Shown here one piece after another: positions 1 to 15,200 of a DNA stretch of 64,000 nucleotides (within the stretch, counting starts at the first letter, position 1; every line of letters begins with the position of its first letter). The stretch lies in assembly GCA_020746105.1 (NCBI GenBank), contig CM036622.1, positions 15,915,987-15,979,986 of the forward strand, read 5' to 3'. The stretch is from Trogon surrucura (lineage: Eukaryota > Chordata > Aves > Trogoniformes > Trogonidae). The position numbers and the translations under genes were made by a program. Below the pieces are notes generated by a model. That model was given only the letters and a program-made list of their open reading frames with translations. It was not told the DNA's origin and searched no databases.

Positions 1-2394
1 AGCTAGGAGACCCCCATATCAGTGGCTGGGGCACCTCAGAGGGCACCAGATCTTGTTCTCTGAACCTACAACCAAGTTCTATTGTCATGGGGGGGAGGAT
101 GTGGATGCCGTCAGGAACAGAGAGACTCCGTGCGTTGGCTCAGCGGTCCTCCCCATGGCTCCCTGGCCCTCAGACTGGCTGCAGAGCTGCTCCTGACGTC
201 AGTCAGGAAGCACAGGTTTTGAAACAGCTTGTGTCCGTGCTGCCATACCTGCTGAGCTGCCTTGCTGCTTGGCTCTGAACAGACAGGCTTTCAGCAAACA
301 CACTAGTCATTTTTGCCTCCTGCCAAAAAGGCCAGCAGCCAAGATGTACATGGCAGGTTGCTGGAGCTCGCAAGCTTTAGGAAACAAGGATGGAGATTCA
401 GGAATCATGTTTTAAGTGTGGAGGGGCCACCACTGCAACAGTAGCATCAGCAATGGGTCTGTGCCGTTTAAAACAGCTCAGTTAAGGAGCAAGGACTCCC
501 CATTCCTCAAACCCTGTCCTTGCCCAGTGACACCCTCACAGTGGCATCCTGCCTCCACAGTTGGAGAGCTAGAGCAATACAAATTGGAGCAGTAGCTAAA
601 GATCTTCTGGGAACCATTTTCACCAGCCCGTTGTTCTGCCAGAACTGCCTGTGGGCTGAGGAAGAGGCAGGGAGGATGATGGCAGCTCAGCAGGACTGCC
701 AGAAACACCATCGTATCAGCCTGTCCCCCCAGATGCGCCTCCTGGCACATACAGGTGATACCAAAAGTGCTGAGCCGTGGCTGCTCATCCTCTGTTGCTG
801 CTGTGGCTCTGCCTGAGCCCTCTCCATACTCTGATCTTGTCCCTGCTATTTGCCCTCTTTCTCTGAATGTCTTGGGAATAAGATTTGACCAAAATCATAG
901 AAAACAGGAGACTACCATCTTCCTTCTCCCCTTGCACCCCCACTCTGCTATCAGCTGCTCCCTCTCTTGCTGTTAGCTCTAAAAATAAGAGCAGAGCTGC
1001 CTGAAAAGTAAACTGATCTTTTTAAGAGAGGGGGGGGGAAAGTCTGCATTGCACAGCAGCCGAGCTGGGAGAGGCAGAGGGACACCCACAGCTAAACGCC
1101 AGGCACGAGGCCTCCCTCCAGTTATGTCAGCCAGTATGCATGACGTTGTATAATCGTGTATACGCCTGGCTCCATAAATAGCTCCTCCGATCAGCAACAC
1201 CCGAATATCCTTCCTGCCTGAGTCGCTAATGGGAGCTGGGGGCAGGAAGTAATGCAAGGCAATACGATTTAAGTAATGTGGCCTCGCTCCTGCTGCTTGG
1301 GTGTCTCTGACAGTCACCCAGCCCTGCACAGATGAGAGGCAGATCGGTAGTGAAGGGGAAAAAAAGCCTTCAGCCCACAGGTTTTGCAACCTTCATGCTG
1401 AAAGCTACACAGGGGTACATGCGCAGGGCTCAGTAGGATGCTGGAAACAGATGTTGCTCCAACATTAGAGGAAATCCTCCCTTTAAACAAGGGCATTAGC
1501 ACACAGTTCTATATCATGCTTTGCCAGCAAATTCCTCCCATCCACAAATTTTAAAGGCATAGCGCCTGCCAAGCAGTAGTCTAGAAATCCTAGTGTTCAT
1601 CCAATAATTCAACCCAACATTTGATTTACCAGCCCAAGGAAAAGATGTGAATTGACTGGACATCTTCTGTCAAAGCCCCGAGATTCACCCCTGGTGCCAC
1701 CCCCTTGTTTCAGGGTGAGACAGGTATACTTTGTCAGCCTGCTGATCTTTGCGCTTCCTCTCAAAACCAAGTCATGTGGAAACAGAGGGAAACAAGCTGG
1801 CTTTGCCTTCGTTCCCTTTCTTTTGTGCACAGCAAGTCTCAGACTCTAGTCTCAAGTCTATTTTCCAAGGGAGGATTTCTTTGAGAGCTGAGCTTAGCCC
1901 TTGAAGTTCAGCACAGAATGTGGGACCTAAAACTGAACTGTTTCTCCTTCCAGCGTTTTGATTCAATATTAGCCAAACCCAAGCAAAATAAAGCTTTAAG
2001 AAGATGGAGCAGAAGTCTAAACAGTCCCTCCGCTCATCATGTGACATCTGTTTATTTTTCAGGCATCTACAGCATCTTTCAGGGAACGAGGTATTTCTTA
2101 TGTAAATAGGCAGCAAGCACATCACCTACTTTCTGTGTTTGTTTCTTTTTAAACATCACTTATTTTATAACTGGGAACATCACGGAAAGGGTCCGCCAAG
2201 CCTCTTTTAAAAATTGGCAAGAAAGAGACTACAAATTTCAAGAACTGCCCAGATTAATTTCCTCTTCCACCTCAGTGCAGTTTGTGGTCCTTGGCTACTG
2301 GGTTTTTTTGCGGGGGGACTACACCGAACAAAACGCTGAAAAAAGAAACAATCTCCCCTCCCCTCCCCCCAAAAAAAATGCAAAAATATCTCAC
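1..2394 (-). other. NKIRAS1: NKIRAS1 intron after coding exon 1 (partial)
   Basis: Inferred intron downstream of the first NKIRAS1 coding exon, continuing off the left edge. None of the conserved residues of the next NKIRAS1 exon (switch II, NKxD or the C-terminal region) appear in any frame. Long ORFs here are not similar to any family I recognise. It contains a full palindromic CRE (TGACGTCA) at 194-201 and a D-box-like TTATGTAA at 2098-2105. Confidence 0.7.
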
Positions 2395-2488
2395 CAACAG
2401 TATGCTTTCCATAGAGAAGCTGCTCCAAAATCGCAGTTTTTCCCACTGAGGCCATTCCACAAACCACCACCTTGTAGCCCTTGCCCAT
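2395..2488 (-). CDS. NKIRAS1: NKIRAS1 (kappaB-Ras1) first coding exon, partial gene
   Basis: This is the first coding exon of the atypical small GTPase kappaB-Ras1. From knowledge of the family, it binds IkappaB proteins in the cytoplasm and slows their degradation, damping NF-kappaB signalling. The ATG is at 2488-2486 on the minus strand. The exon encodes 31 codons plus one base, starting [11 protein letters not shown] and ending LLYGKHTV. It is followed by a GTGAGA donor whose GT is at 2394-2393; the phase-1 break matches the human gene. The Walker A P-loop is G11-M-A-S-V-G-K-T18. Family members lack the Ras glycine at position 12, and here it is Met followed by Ala. The MGKG start and HTVG end favour NKIRAS1 over NKIRAS2. 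A plausible acceptor (TCAG, AG at 2495-2494) lies five bases upstream of the ATG, so the leader is probably in separate exons. The remaining coding exons (about 160 residues) lie beyond the left edge of the window. Confidence 0.93.
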
Positions 2489-2495
2489 CTTTCCT

Positions 2496-3620
2496 GAGGC
2501 GGCAGGGTCGGCCGGCGAGCCCTGGGCAGACACAGCGGGCTGTTAGCCCGTGGGGAGGCACAGCGGGACGCGAAGCCCACGAAAGGCGAGAGGTAAAACA
2601 CGAAGCAGCAGCGGGTGCCTCGGAGGCACAGCTCCCTCCCAGGCGCTCACCAGCGACTGATATTTTTAGGACCAGGGTTTCCTCCCACACCATTTTTTTA
2701 AAGGTTTTAGGCTGCTGTATTGGTGTCAGTGCTTGCCGGCAGCCTTGACGCTTGTTCTCTCGGGCTCGGGGAGGCCGTTTGTGAGCACTGAAGTGTGTGA
2801 ACCCTGCAGGACAGGGGCTGTGTTTGTTGTACACTGCAAGAGTTGTATTATTTGGATTCATGGCTTTGCTGTGGGCTTGATGTTATCAGGGCACAAAGTT
2901 GGTTCCTTCCCTTTTTATTTGATGCATAGAAGATTTCTAGCTATTACAGAGCAGGAGCTGGAAAATCGAAGCGCTAAAGGCTGAAGCACAGGAAAGCAAA
3001 TGCAAAAGCAGGGTGGTTTTTTTCAGTCTGGTTCAAATCATTTTGGGTGGGAGGGGGTTGGCTTTAGCAGGAGGCCTTGAGAAGCCAGGGGCAGGTCCCT
3101 CTGGTGGGCCGCAGCTCTGGGTTCGCTGTCGGGAGCAGTTTGCCACAGCGAGAGCTGAAGGTACCTTTTCAGGACCAGGAGGTGCCGGCGTCGTCCTGCC
3201 TCGATTCGTTTAAGCAGGGAACGCTTCACAAGCCAGGGTGCTCTGCAAAGCACAGACGAAAAAATGGCAAGGTCACCCCACAGCCGCAGGGAGACAGGGG
3301 GGACATCCCTGCAGGGGAAGCCCTAATTCCCGTTTTGATTCCCCAGCAGGGCCCGACACCGCCACAGCAGCACGCTGGGGGTGCGTCTGGGAGCCAGAGA
3401 GAGGGGGCAAAGGTCCCACCAGCCCCAGGCCCCTTCCCCTGCTCCTGCAGACTGACCTCTGCATGCGGGCACCCACCTCCCCCTGCACACGGAGAGGGGT
3501 TTAGGGTTGGTTTTAGGGCTTTTTTCACTCTTGGATTTATTATTTATTAAATAATAATAGTAATAGTAGTAATAACAATAACAATAACAATAATAATAAT
3601 TTTAAGGCTCCTTTTCAGGG
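2496..3620 (-). other. Probable NKIRAS1 leader intron / 5' flank
   Basis: This lies between the NKIRAS1 coding exon and the shared CpG island. If the acceptor at 2495-2494 is used, this is the last intron of the NKIRAS1 5' UTR. A moderately CpG-rich patch covers about 2500-2790. I see no coding signal and could not place the non-coding leader exon(s). A simple repeat occupies 3538-3603. Confidence 0.45.
3538..3603. repeat. Imperfect (AAT)n/(AAC) microsatellite
   Basis: A run of TAA, TAG and CAA triplets about 65 bases long lies immediately upstream of the CpG island. Confidence 0.9.
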
Positions 3621-3745
3621 TTTTAAGGACTTTTTTTATGCCAAGGCTCTCCCCCTCTCCAACCCCCCCCCGGCCCCTAGCTGGTTTCAGGCTCCTACGG
3701 GGGAGGAGGGGGTGTTTCAGAGGATGCCCCCGCCCCACGGCCCGA

Positions 3746-3761
3746 CCCCCCCCCCCCCCCC
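3746..3761. repeat. Poly-C tract (16 C) in the CpG island
   Basis: Sixteen consecutive cytosines, likely length-variable and error-prone in sequencing. Confidence 0.9.
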
Positions 3762-3868
3762 GTCCGCCGGACACCGTCCCTCACGCCCGCAGCTCCGCGC
3801 GCCCCCGGCCCACGCACCCCCCGCCCCAGCACGAGCGCGCACCTGCACTGAGCTCCCCACGGAGCCCC

Positions 3869-3873
3869 ATTGG
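3869..3873 (-). promoter_or_regulatory. Inverted CCAAT box (NF-Y type)
   Basis: ATTGG on the plus strand (CCAAT on the minus) within CCCCATTGGGC, about 185 bases upstream of the RPL15 start. Confidence 0.6.
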
Positions 3874-3914
3874 GCCGCTCCGGCCTGTCGGGCCGAGCCC
3901 CGCCCCTGCCGCCC

Positions 3915-3919
3915 ATTGG
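3915..3919 (-). promoter_or_regulatory. Second inverted CCAAT box (NF-Y type)
   Basis: ATTGG within GCCCATTGGCGGG, 46 bases from the first and in the same orientation. Paired CCAAT boxes are common in bidirectional housekeeping promoters. Confidence 0.6.
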
Positions 3920-3981
3920 CGGGCGCGGGGGCCGGGCCGAGGAGGGGCGGGGCGAGGCGGGCGGCCCCGGCTCCCTCAATG

Positions 3982-3994
3982 ACTACGTTACCCA
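3982..3994 (+). promoter_or_regulatory. ACTAYRNNNCCCR element (ZNF143/THAP11/HCFC1 type)
   Basis: ACTACGTTACCCA is an exact match to the ACTAYRNNNCCCR motif bound by the ZNF143/THAP11-HCFC1 complex. It lies about 60-70 bases upstream of the RPL15 TOP start, a typical position. The element is enriched in bidirectional and ribosomal-type promoters. Confidence 0.65.
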
Positions 3995-4013
3995 TGAGGC
4001 GCTGCGGCCACCG

Positions 4014-4020
4014 CCGGAAG
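4014..4020 (+). promoter_or_regulatory. ETS/GABP site
   Basis: CCGGAAG core about 40 bases upstream of the predicted RPL15 start, matching the ETS/GABP consensus common in ribosomal-protein promoters. Confidence 0.6.
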
Positions 4021-4054
4021 CGCGGTGCGGCCGCAAGGGTTTGTGGGAGGTGAG

Positions 4055-4084
4055 CTCTTCCTTTCCGGTGGTGGTTGCCATTAG
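4055..4084 (+). other. RPL15: RPL15 non-coding exon 1 with 5'-TOP start
   Basis: The start is predicted inside the pyrimidine run CTCTTCCTTTCC, at about 4055-4060. Vertebrate ribosomal-protein mRNAs start with such a terminal oligopyrimidine tract, which couples their translation to mTOR signalling. The exon ends GCCATTAG at 4084, followed by the strong donor GTGAGG (GT 4085-4086). It is about 30 bases long and entirely 5' UTR. The exact start base is inferred. Confidence 0.75.
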
Positions 4085-4964
4085 GTGAGGTTCTGTCCGC
4101 GCTCGATCTTTCCCTCAATCCGGTTCCATCCGCGGCTCGGCGCGGCCCATCCACCGGCCTCGCCGTCCCGCCCGCCCACCGCCGCCCTGGCGGGGTGGGA
4201 CGGGGCCGCTCCAGCGGCGCGGGGCCCCTGCGGCCGGCGGGAAGCGGGGCCTGGGCGGGCCGCGGGGCCTGGAAGGCCGGTGGAGGGCCCATGGGTTTGT
4301 GGCTCGGCGGGGAGAGTTGGGTCCTCGGGTGCGGGGCGGGGGAGCGCTGGGTCGGGCCTGGGGTCACCCGGCGGGAGCAGAGTGCCACGCAACGCAGCGT
4401 CGCGGGCGGGGGTTGGTCACAGGCCCTGGGTCCCGGTTTGTCTCCGGGTGCGCAGTTGGTTTGTGGTGGTTTGTGCCTTCGTGCGATCATGGAGGAGGAG
4501 TGGCAACAACCAGGCCGTGTCTGGGTGGATTCAAAAAAGAGGGGTGTGGGGAATCGCAAATATGATCTACTAATTGCTGCAGGTGTGTGAGAACTCAGCT
4601 TTTAGAGGTAATTAAGTATGTTAATAATGAAGCCTGAATCCCTTGCAGAGGGGTTCTGTACAGATTAATACTTGCAACCTATTTCAGGTGGTATTATCTG
4701 ACACGTGTCTGAAAAATTCCTTAACTATGGAGTTCAACACTTAAAAACACAAGAAAGGACAGAAAGCTGCTGGGAATGGTGATCAGTGTGTGTTCCCCTG
4801 GAGACTGCCAGGCATGAACTGTATTACCAGATCCGTGATTGGTGTTGAGAGCATCCTGCGTGTTGATGGCATTAGATGTATGGCTTTACGTGGCATCTCT
4901 GTTGGAATCTGCTAAAACTTGGGGTCAGGTTTGGTGTGCTTTTCTCATTAATGTCTTTATTCAG
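4085..4964 (+). other. RPL15: RPL15 intron 1
   Basis: The first part continues the CpG island to about 4480. No coding signal is seen. A palindromic CACGTG E-box lies at 4702-4707. No clear snoRNA was found. Confidence 0.85.
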
Positions 4965-4971
4965 CAGGTAG

Positions 4972-9204
<4,233 letters not shown>

Positions 9205-9225
9205 TGCTTGTAAATGTAACGATCA

Positions 9226-9231
9226 AATAAA
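9226..9231 (+). terminator. RPL15: RPL15 polyadenylation signal AATAAA
   Basis: Canonical AATAAA 22 bases after the stop. Cleavage is expected near 9245-9255, where T/G-rich sequence follows. This gives the very short 3' UTR typical of ribosomal-protein mRNAs. Confidence 0.9.
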
Positions 9232-9255
9232 GCTGATGCGGGTTGTTGAATTTAA

Positions 9256-12200
9256 CAAGTGCTTCTGATGCTTCTTGCTTTGTGTGGAGAAGTGCAGAAT
9301 TCTCCAGGAGTTAACTGTTTTGAAAGGCTTTTGAAAATGTAATTTGGTATTTGTGAACGTTGTAGGTCCTGAGCATTGTGTTCTCTGATGAGTTTCACTT
9401 CTGATGAGACTGAAAAGACAAGTGCAGCGTGAATTGAAAGCCTCGTGGCTTGTCCATGTTCTTTTTTCTGTTGGTCTGAGTATAGTTCTTCACTGTTCAT
9501 AGGTTGAGGTCTCTATCCTGTGCTTACACTGAAGGCCAGCTTTGTTCTTGTGCAATGAGATGTAAACTGAAACTGCTAGTTTATTTTTTTTTATAGGTGA
9601 TTAAATACTAATGGCAATTTTGTTTTTCAAGTTCTGTTTTTTGTATGTCTTCAGCATGAAGCCAGCTCTTGAGCCTGTATTGTCTGCAAACATTGGCTAA
9701 ATTGACTAAGCACAGAATGGAAAGGTAAGGCTTGCTCCTTAAAGCACACAGTATTTTAAATATGAACGCTTCACAGATATACAGTTGAATAATAAGATAT
9801 TGACTGTAGAGCAGGTATTACTTTATTTGTGCAATATTCCAGGCTATTCATTTTTTCATGTTGTGGTGGAGACTGCTTTTTAGATCTGCCTTTTGATACC
9901 AGAAAACATTTTTCTCGTGTTAGAGCTGCAGTCTGATTTACTCTGCCTGGTTAGGTGGTAGAAAAAAATCGCATTTGGATAACAGACAGTTGTAATCGTG
10001 GATGAATGTATTTCAGGCTATGTTTTGTGAAATTGCAGTGTGACCTTTCAGCATGAAGTCAGCTTGCACATAAATGCTGACAGAAGAATAATTGCAATTT
10101 CTGGTGAATTAGCTTCACGGCTGTCCTAGCTTCCACAGATTTTGTAGCACGTCCATTGGGTAGTGATAGGGAAAAAGACTGATGGAAGGCCCCAGAAGTA
10201 GCTGTGTCTTCCTGGGACTTCGGCTTGGGGTGTGGGAGGTGTCTTCAGTGACACTTGCCTGAGGTTTCCCCTTGGTCCTGTATCTTTCTCAATTTTAAAG
10301 GCGGGGGGGAAACACTATCCCCTCTAAAGTGTATTGAAAGGTATTGGTGAAAGGGCAGTTAAATAAGGAATTTGAAGGGTAGCTCTAGGTATGTATGGCT
10401 TTTGGGGAAATGGGATTACTTTAGCATCTTCTCACACTTAAAAGTAGCTTATACTCTCTTACAAAGTGGTTTGGATTGGAAGGAGGGGAGATTGCAGTGC
10501 AGTATTTGGAAAGAGGAAAGGCAAATTATCTTTTTTTTTTTGTGTCTGTATTTTAAAAAGACAAAACACTGAAGATATATTTGTTTGGGATTGTTGGCTT
10601 GCGAAACCAGGCTTAGGGATTATGTGATCTCTGCCCTTCCTACTTGATGATTTTTGAACCTGGTTTTGCAAGTTTAACAGATTGCAAATCTGTATTCCTG
10701 AAGAGCTTGGTGAAAATGGGTTATCCGAGATAGTAGTCCTAGTGAGAGGCTGTTACTTGGAGCTCAACCCTCCTTACACACCAAGAGGCTGCCTGAAATG
10801 TGGATGCTAAGCTGTAGCTGCAGTGGGGCATTGGAAGAGAAAACACCAGGAATTTCACTACTGAAATTTATTAATGCTCAGAGGAATCCAGTAATCTGTT
10901 TCCAAGCCATCTACTTGACTCTGCTTGCAGGCCTGATTATTTCTCAGTCTGAACAGGCATGTTTTATATGTAATTAAAAGAGGTGTCTGGTTTCTAGGCA
11001 AGGCAAAGCTAGTACCAGGGTTAAACTGCAGAGAAGCAGGGCTGAACTGTACCAGCCTGTTTCAGCCTGGTGTCAGGTGCTGTTGAAAACAGTTGACTGG
11101 AAGCTTGTATGAGGCTGGATTTCACTTTCGTTTAAGCCACCTAGATTAGCTAATTGCTTAGCTTTTGGTGAAAGGGGAGGACCTGGCCATTAACTCGGCT
11201 GCTGTTAGAGATTGCTTTTGTCCTGGAGAGTGGGATGGGTAAAAACAAGATTCTGTGATTTCATGTGTTCTTTAAATAAGCAAGTAGTAAACTCCCTTCC
11301 ACAGAGCTCACAGAAGTGCTCATTGCTTAGCAATGCCAGCTAAGTTGAAAAGTACAGGCTCGCTAATCAACAGTGAATGTAATTGCTTCCTTACATCGAC
11401 TCCGAAGCATTGGGAGTCTCTGCAAGGCAACTGCGTGTGCCGGTGTGATGCCTGTGGTAGGCACAGATGCTGATGGAGGGAGTGGCTGGCTCTGTTCTTG
11501 CCGCAGAAGGTCATTGAATGTCACTGGTGATTTTGCAGGGGGCTTTTAGAATGAAGTAATTAACGATGGAGGAGAGTAATGGCTCAACTTCCTACCTTAC
11601 CTCTGTCCTTGTGATGCCGCAGTTACTCTCTAGCCTTGACCCAGTGACAACCATGACTGCATGGTGAGCAGTCCCATCCAGCTACTGAATTAAAAAGTTA
11701 AACTCTAAAACTAGAGCCTGATTCCTACTCTTTTATCTACTTCCTCTCCAAGGTGGGAAGAAAACACCATCTTTTTTGCCCTTGTATTGCTCTTCTTCAG
11801 CACACACAGGTCTAAGTTCTAAGAGTATCAAGCCAAAATACCCAGAGTGATGCAAACACTGCTTCAGCCACAAAAAAAAAGCAATTTGGATTTGAACTGG
11901 AGGCTCTTTTCTGGGGCTTTTGAGCAAGCACCAGCTTTTTGATCCAATCCTGTTCAAGTAATTGAAATGTAAAGCTGTTAAAAGGGTGGAGAGCCTGTGG
12001 GTTGTTCTCTTCATGTGTCAAGGTTCTGAATCAGCTTCAATTTAATAATTGCGCACAGAGTGTTTAGATTGCAAAGTCTAGCTCCCTAAAGTTAGGAAGT
12101 GCCTGAGCTACACTGTTTATGTAACCTTTCATTCAGTGGCTATCCTGCTTTTACCCAGCGGGCCGGAAGAGGCCTCTGGCAAAGCCCCTTGTCACTGCCT

Positions 12201-15200
12201 GAAATTTAAGAGAGCCTGCTTTTCTTCAGTATCAAATCGTGTTCAATGATATATAATTAAAGGCTCTTATGTAATGAAGATGACATTTAATCTCATTGAA
12301 TACTGTCAACTCTCCCATCATTCAGGGAAATGGAGAGCTAGGTGTCCTGGAGATCAGGGAGCTCAGTGGAAGCAGATGAGTGATTAAATTAAGCCTGGCT
12401 CTGTTAAGATCAGTGCTGGCTGAGATCGTGTTCTCAGGTGGAAAACAGCTCACAGGTGGAAAACAGCTCTCTTCTGAGCCTGCTAAGGTCTCCCCGCTTT
12501 GCTTTCCTAGTACCAGGCTTTAGAATAAACTTTTGCTAGTTCGTATGTTGGACCTGAGCTGGCTCCTTAGGGGTTACACAGCCTTTATCTTGTTGCCAAA
12601 GGGCTTCGAAGGCACACCTCAGGCACTTGAGCCCACTATACATGTGCAAGTTGAGAAGTTCCTGTGGAAACACAGGAATTGAGAGGCATGTTAAAGGGGT
12701 GGAAAAAAAGGAGAGAAAAAAAAAAAAGAGGGCAAGTCAGCTGGCTTCCAGCAAGGCTCTTTAGTAGCCTGGTGCTGTCTGGTGACAGGAAGGTTGTTGC
12801 AGAGGAGGTGACAGCTGGCTGGGATCCAGCAGGGATTATCAGCCGAGTAAGTGTGTTGCAGTCCCCACAGTGCAAAATTGGCTGGACCCAAGTCTCCTCA
12901 GCACGGAACTAGCTTGGCGTCTCTGGTGCTGCTCTGCAACCCCAACGCACCAGGCAGCAGCCGTGCTTCGCCAGAGCGCAGGGACAGGTGTTGCTTGGTG
13001 CTGTGAACCATAGGCTGTGCAAGGGCAGCCCTCAACCCTCTGTCTCCCAGGCCTGGTCACCAGGCTGTGTGTCAACAGCCGGAACAGCATGCACAAACCA
13101 AGACCCTGTTACTCTCCGCGTTGCGTTCACACGTGCAATGAAAATGAGTCGCCATCCCCAGAGAGCTCATATGCCAAGCGGAGGAAGTAGCTCATTAGTC
13201 CGGTGCTCACTCATTCATTTATTCATACATTTTATTTCCAGCATTGTTTTTCTGTGACTAACAAGCAATTATTTGAACTCTTTCCTTGTATGAGAACTGT
13301 GGCCCTTCAACTCGTCTGCTGTTACAATCCACCTGCCTCTCTCACAGGTTTCGTGATTAGCAAGATAAGTCTGGACAGCAAGTTACACAACCTTTATGAA
13401 GTGTTTTGAGCTTTGTGTTTTCGGTTGGTTCAGAGCTATATACAAAAATGTTGTCTTATAAGTTGCTATGTTGTTTGCAACTGTTTGGACAGCAGTTTTG
13501 TCAATGCACACTAAAAGTTGTAGTAAAGCTTTTAAGAAAAATAGAAAAATTTGTATTGTTTTCACTTTGTTTACAAGTTATTGCTACAGGTGTTGAAGAA
13601 CACCTGCTTACAGTCTTTTTTACAGAAAAAGATGCAAAGTAAGATTCATCTGCTGAAGAAAAGTCTAACATAGGTAAACTAGTTAATATTTTTAAATTCA
13701 GGAAAAGGGGGAAATAAAAGCAACTTTCTTGGGTTTTTTTTTAACTAAATTTATACATATTTATACATTATTCAATTGATTCTATTCAGTCTGGAGAATG
13801 TAGTTCCAAATCTTAATGTAGGTAGTCTTATTTCTGATAGATGCCTGGTTGTCCATTCTTAATAGAGATTAAAGCCCCATATGAATCCAGTAGTGAGATA
13901 CTAAGTTTTTCATGTTAACACTAATGATTTGTGCTGGGGAGATGATTGTTGCCCTTTATGTGTGATACATGTTCTAGATCATACTTACTGCTTGGCTTTT
14001 GGGCACTGTTCTACCGCAACAACAATTTTAAAGGAACAGTTGTACCATATTCAGTGAAAATGCAAAATAAATGAATTGCCATAATGGGTTACACCAGAAA
14101 TACAATTTTTCGATTTATGTTGCTGAGAAGGAAAAAAGGAGTAAACAACCCACTGTGAACAACTGAATCACTGTTCTTACTCTTGAGGCTAAAAGAAAAA
14201 CTCTGCTATAATTATTATTTTTGTTGGAAACACAAGAAATAAGAAATTATAGAAAATGTGCGTCACGCACGCTTTGTTTTCTTCAGTGATGATACCATCC
14301 ATTTAGAACTGCAAACCTCTCTAATGAATGCTGTTGTCTTCTAGTACATGCCATTCTGGTAACATTCTGAAGTTCTCATTTATTTTAAGAAAAATATTTG
14401 GAAGTGAATTCCAGAACTAGAATTTTGTCCAGGTCATAATGAACACTGACACTTGATGGGTTTTGCAAGTTTTGCCAATTGTCCTAAAATAATATTAATT
14501 GCATTACAGTTTGATTATTGAATTATATATTCCTTTCCTAGGCACTTCATAATAGTAGTAAAGGCTGAAGCAATTTTGTCATGTGCAGAGGAGGGAGAGA
14601 GAGAACCAGGGAAGTGATTACCTTCCATCTTTCCCCGCTTTGCCCCTGACATGGTAGCCCTGCACGAGCTCTGTCCACAACTACCAGCCAACCGGACCTG
14701 ACTTGTCTCGCTTCTCCTGGGTTTATTACAGCCCAGTGCAACAGGCTGCTGCTCACTGCTGACTCAGTCCTCTTTGTAGCTGCTGCTGTTCAATAGGATC
14801 AAGATTGCTAAAGTAGCAGTCTTTTGGGTTTGTGAAAAATGAGCTTTGTGTGCCAGCGCTGTTGCCAGAAGAGCTGACTCCAGCTGTCTGTCAGGCACGC
14901 CGTGAAGGAGAAGAGGTGGGAGAGCAGCAGACTTAAGTTGGCAAGCTCTGAGATGGGAGACTTCCTAATTCAAAGATAGACCCAGTGTAATGTGTCCTGC
15001 TGAGATCTGTGACCCAGGACCAGATTAAGACTTGGCATTGCCTCAAAGGTGGAAAGGAAAAAAAAAGAAAAAAAAAAAAGGCATGAACTAACTGAGCCCC
15101 TGGCTCTGGTGACAGGAGTGGGGATGCAGAGTTTGGCAGCACCTGGCCTCCCACCACATGAATGGCTGTGCAGGGCCAATCCAGATGTCTCACGGGCTTG

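Larger units (their letters stand above)
3620..4480. promoter_or_regulatory. CpG-island divergent promoter, NKIRAS1 (-) / RPL15 (+)
   Basis: A dense GC- and CpG-rich block lies between two head-to-head genes. RPL15 starts at its right side (about 4055), and NKIRAS1 reads away to the left. There is no TATA box. Elements seen are two inverted CCAAT boxes (ATTGG at 3869 and 3915), an ACTAYRNNNCCCR element at 3982-3994, an ETS site CCGGAAG at 4014-4020 and a pyrimidine start at 4055. The NKIRAS1 start site cannot be placed from sequence. The head-to-head arrangement matches the human locus, so a shared promoter is likely, but it is inferred. Confidence 0.8.

Noticed and set aside
2489..2533. In-frame N-terminal extension of NKIRAS1 upstream of the ATG at 2488
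   Set aside because: The extra residues ([15 protein letters not shown]) do not match the family. An acceptor-like CAG sits just upstream of the ATG, and MGKG is the conserved start.
3717..4559. Long minus-strand ORF (280 codons) through the NKIRAS1/RPL15 CpG island
   Set aside because: The Pro/Arg/Gly/Ala-rich composition is what GC-rich DNA gives in any frame. It resembles no protein family and overlaps the promoter and the RPL15 first exon.
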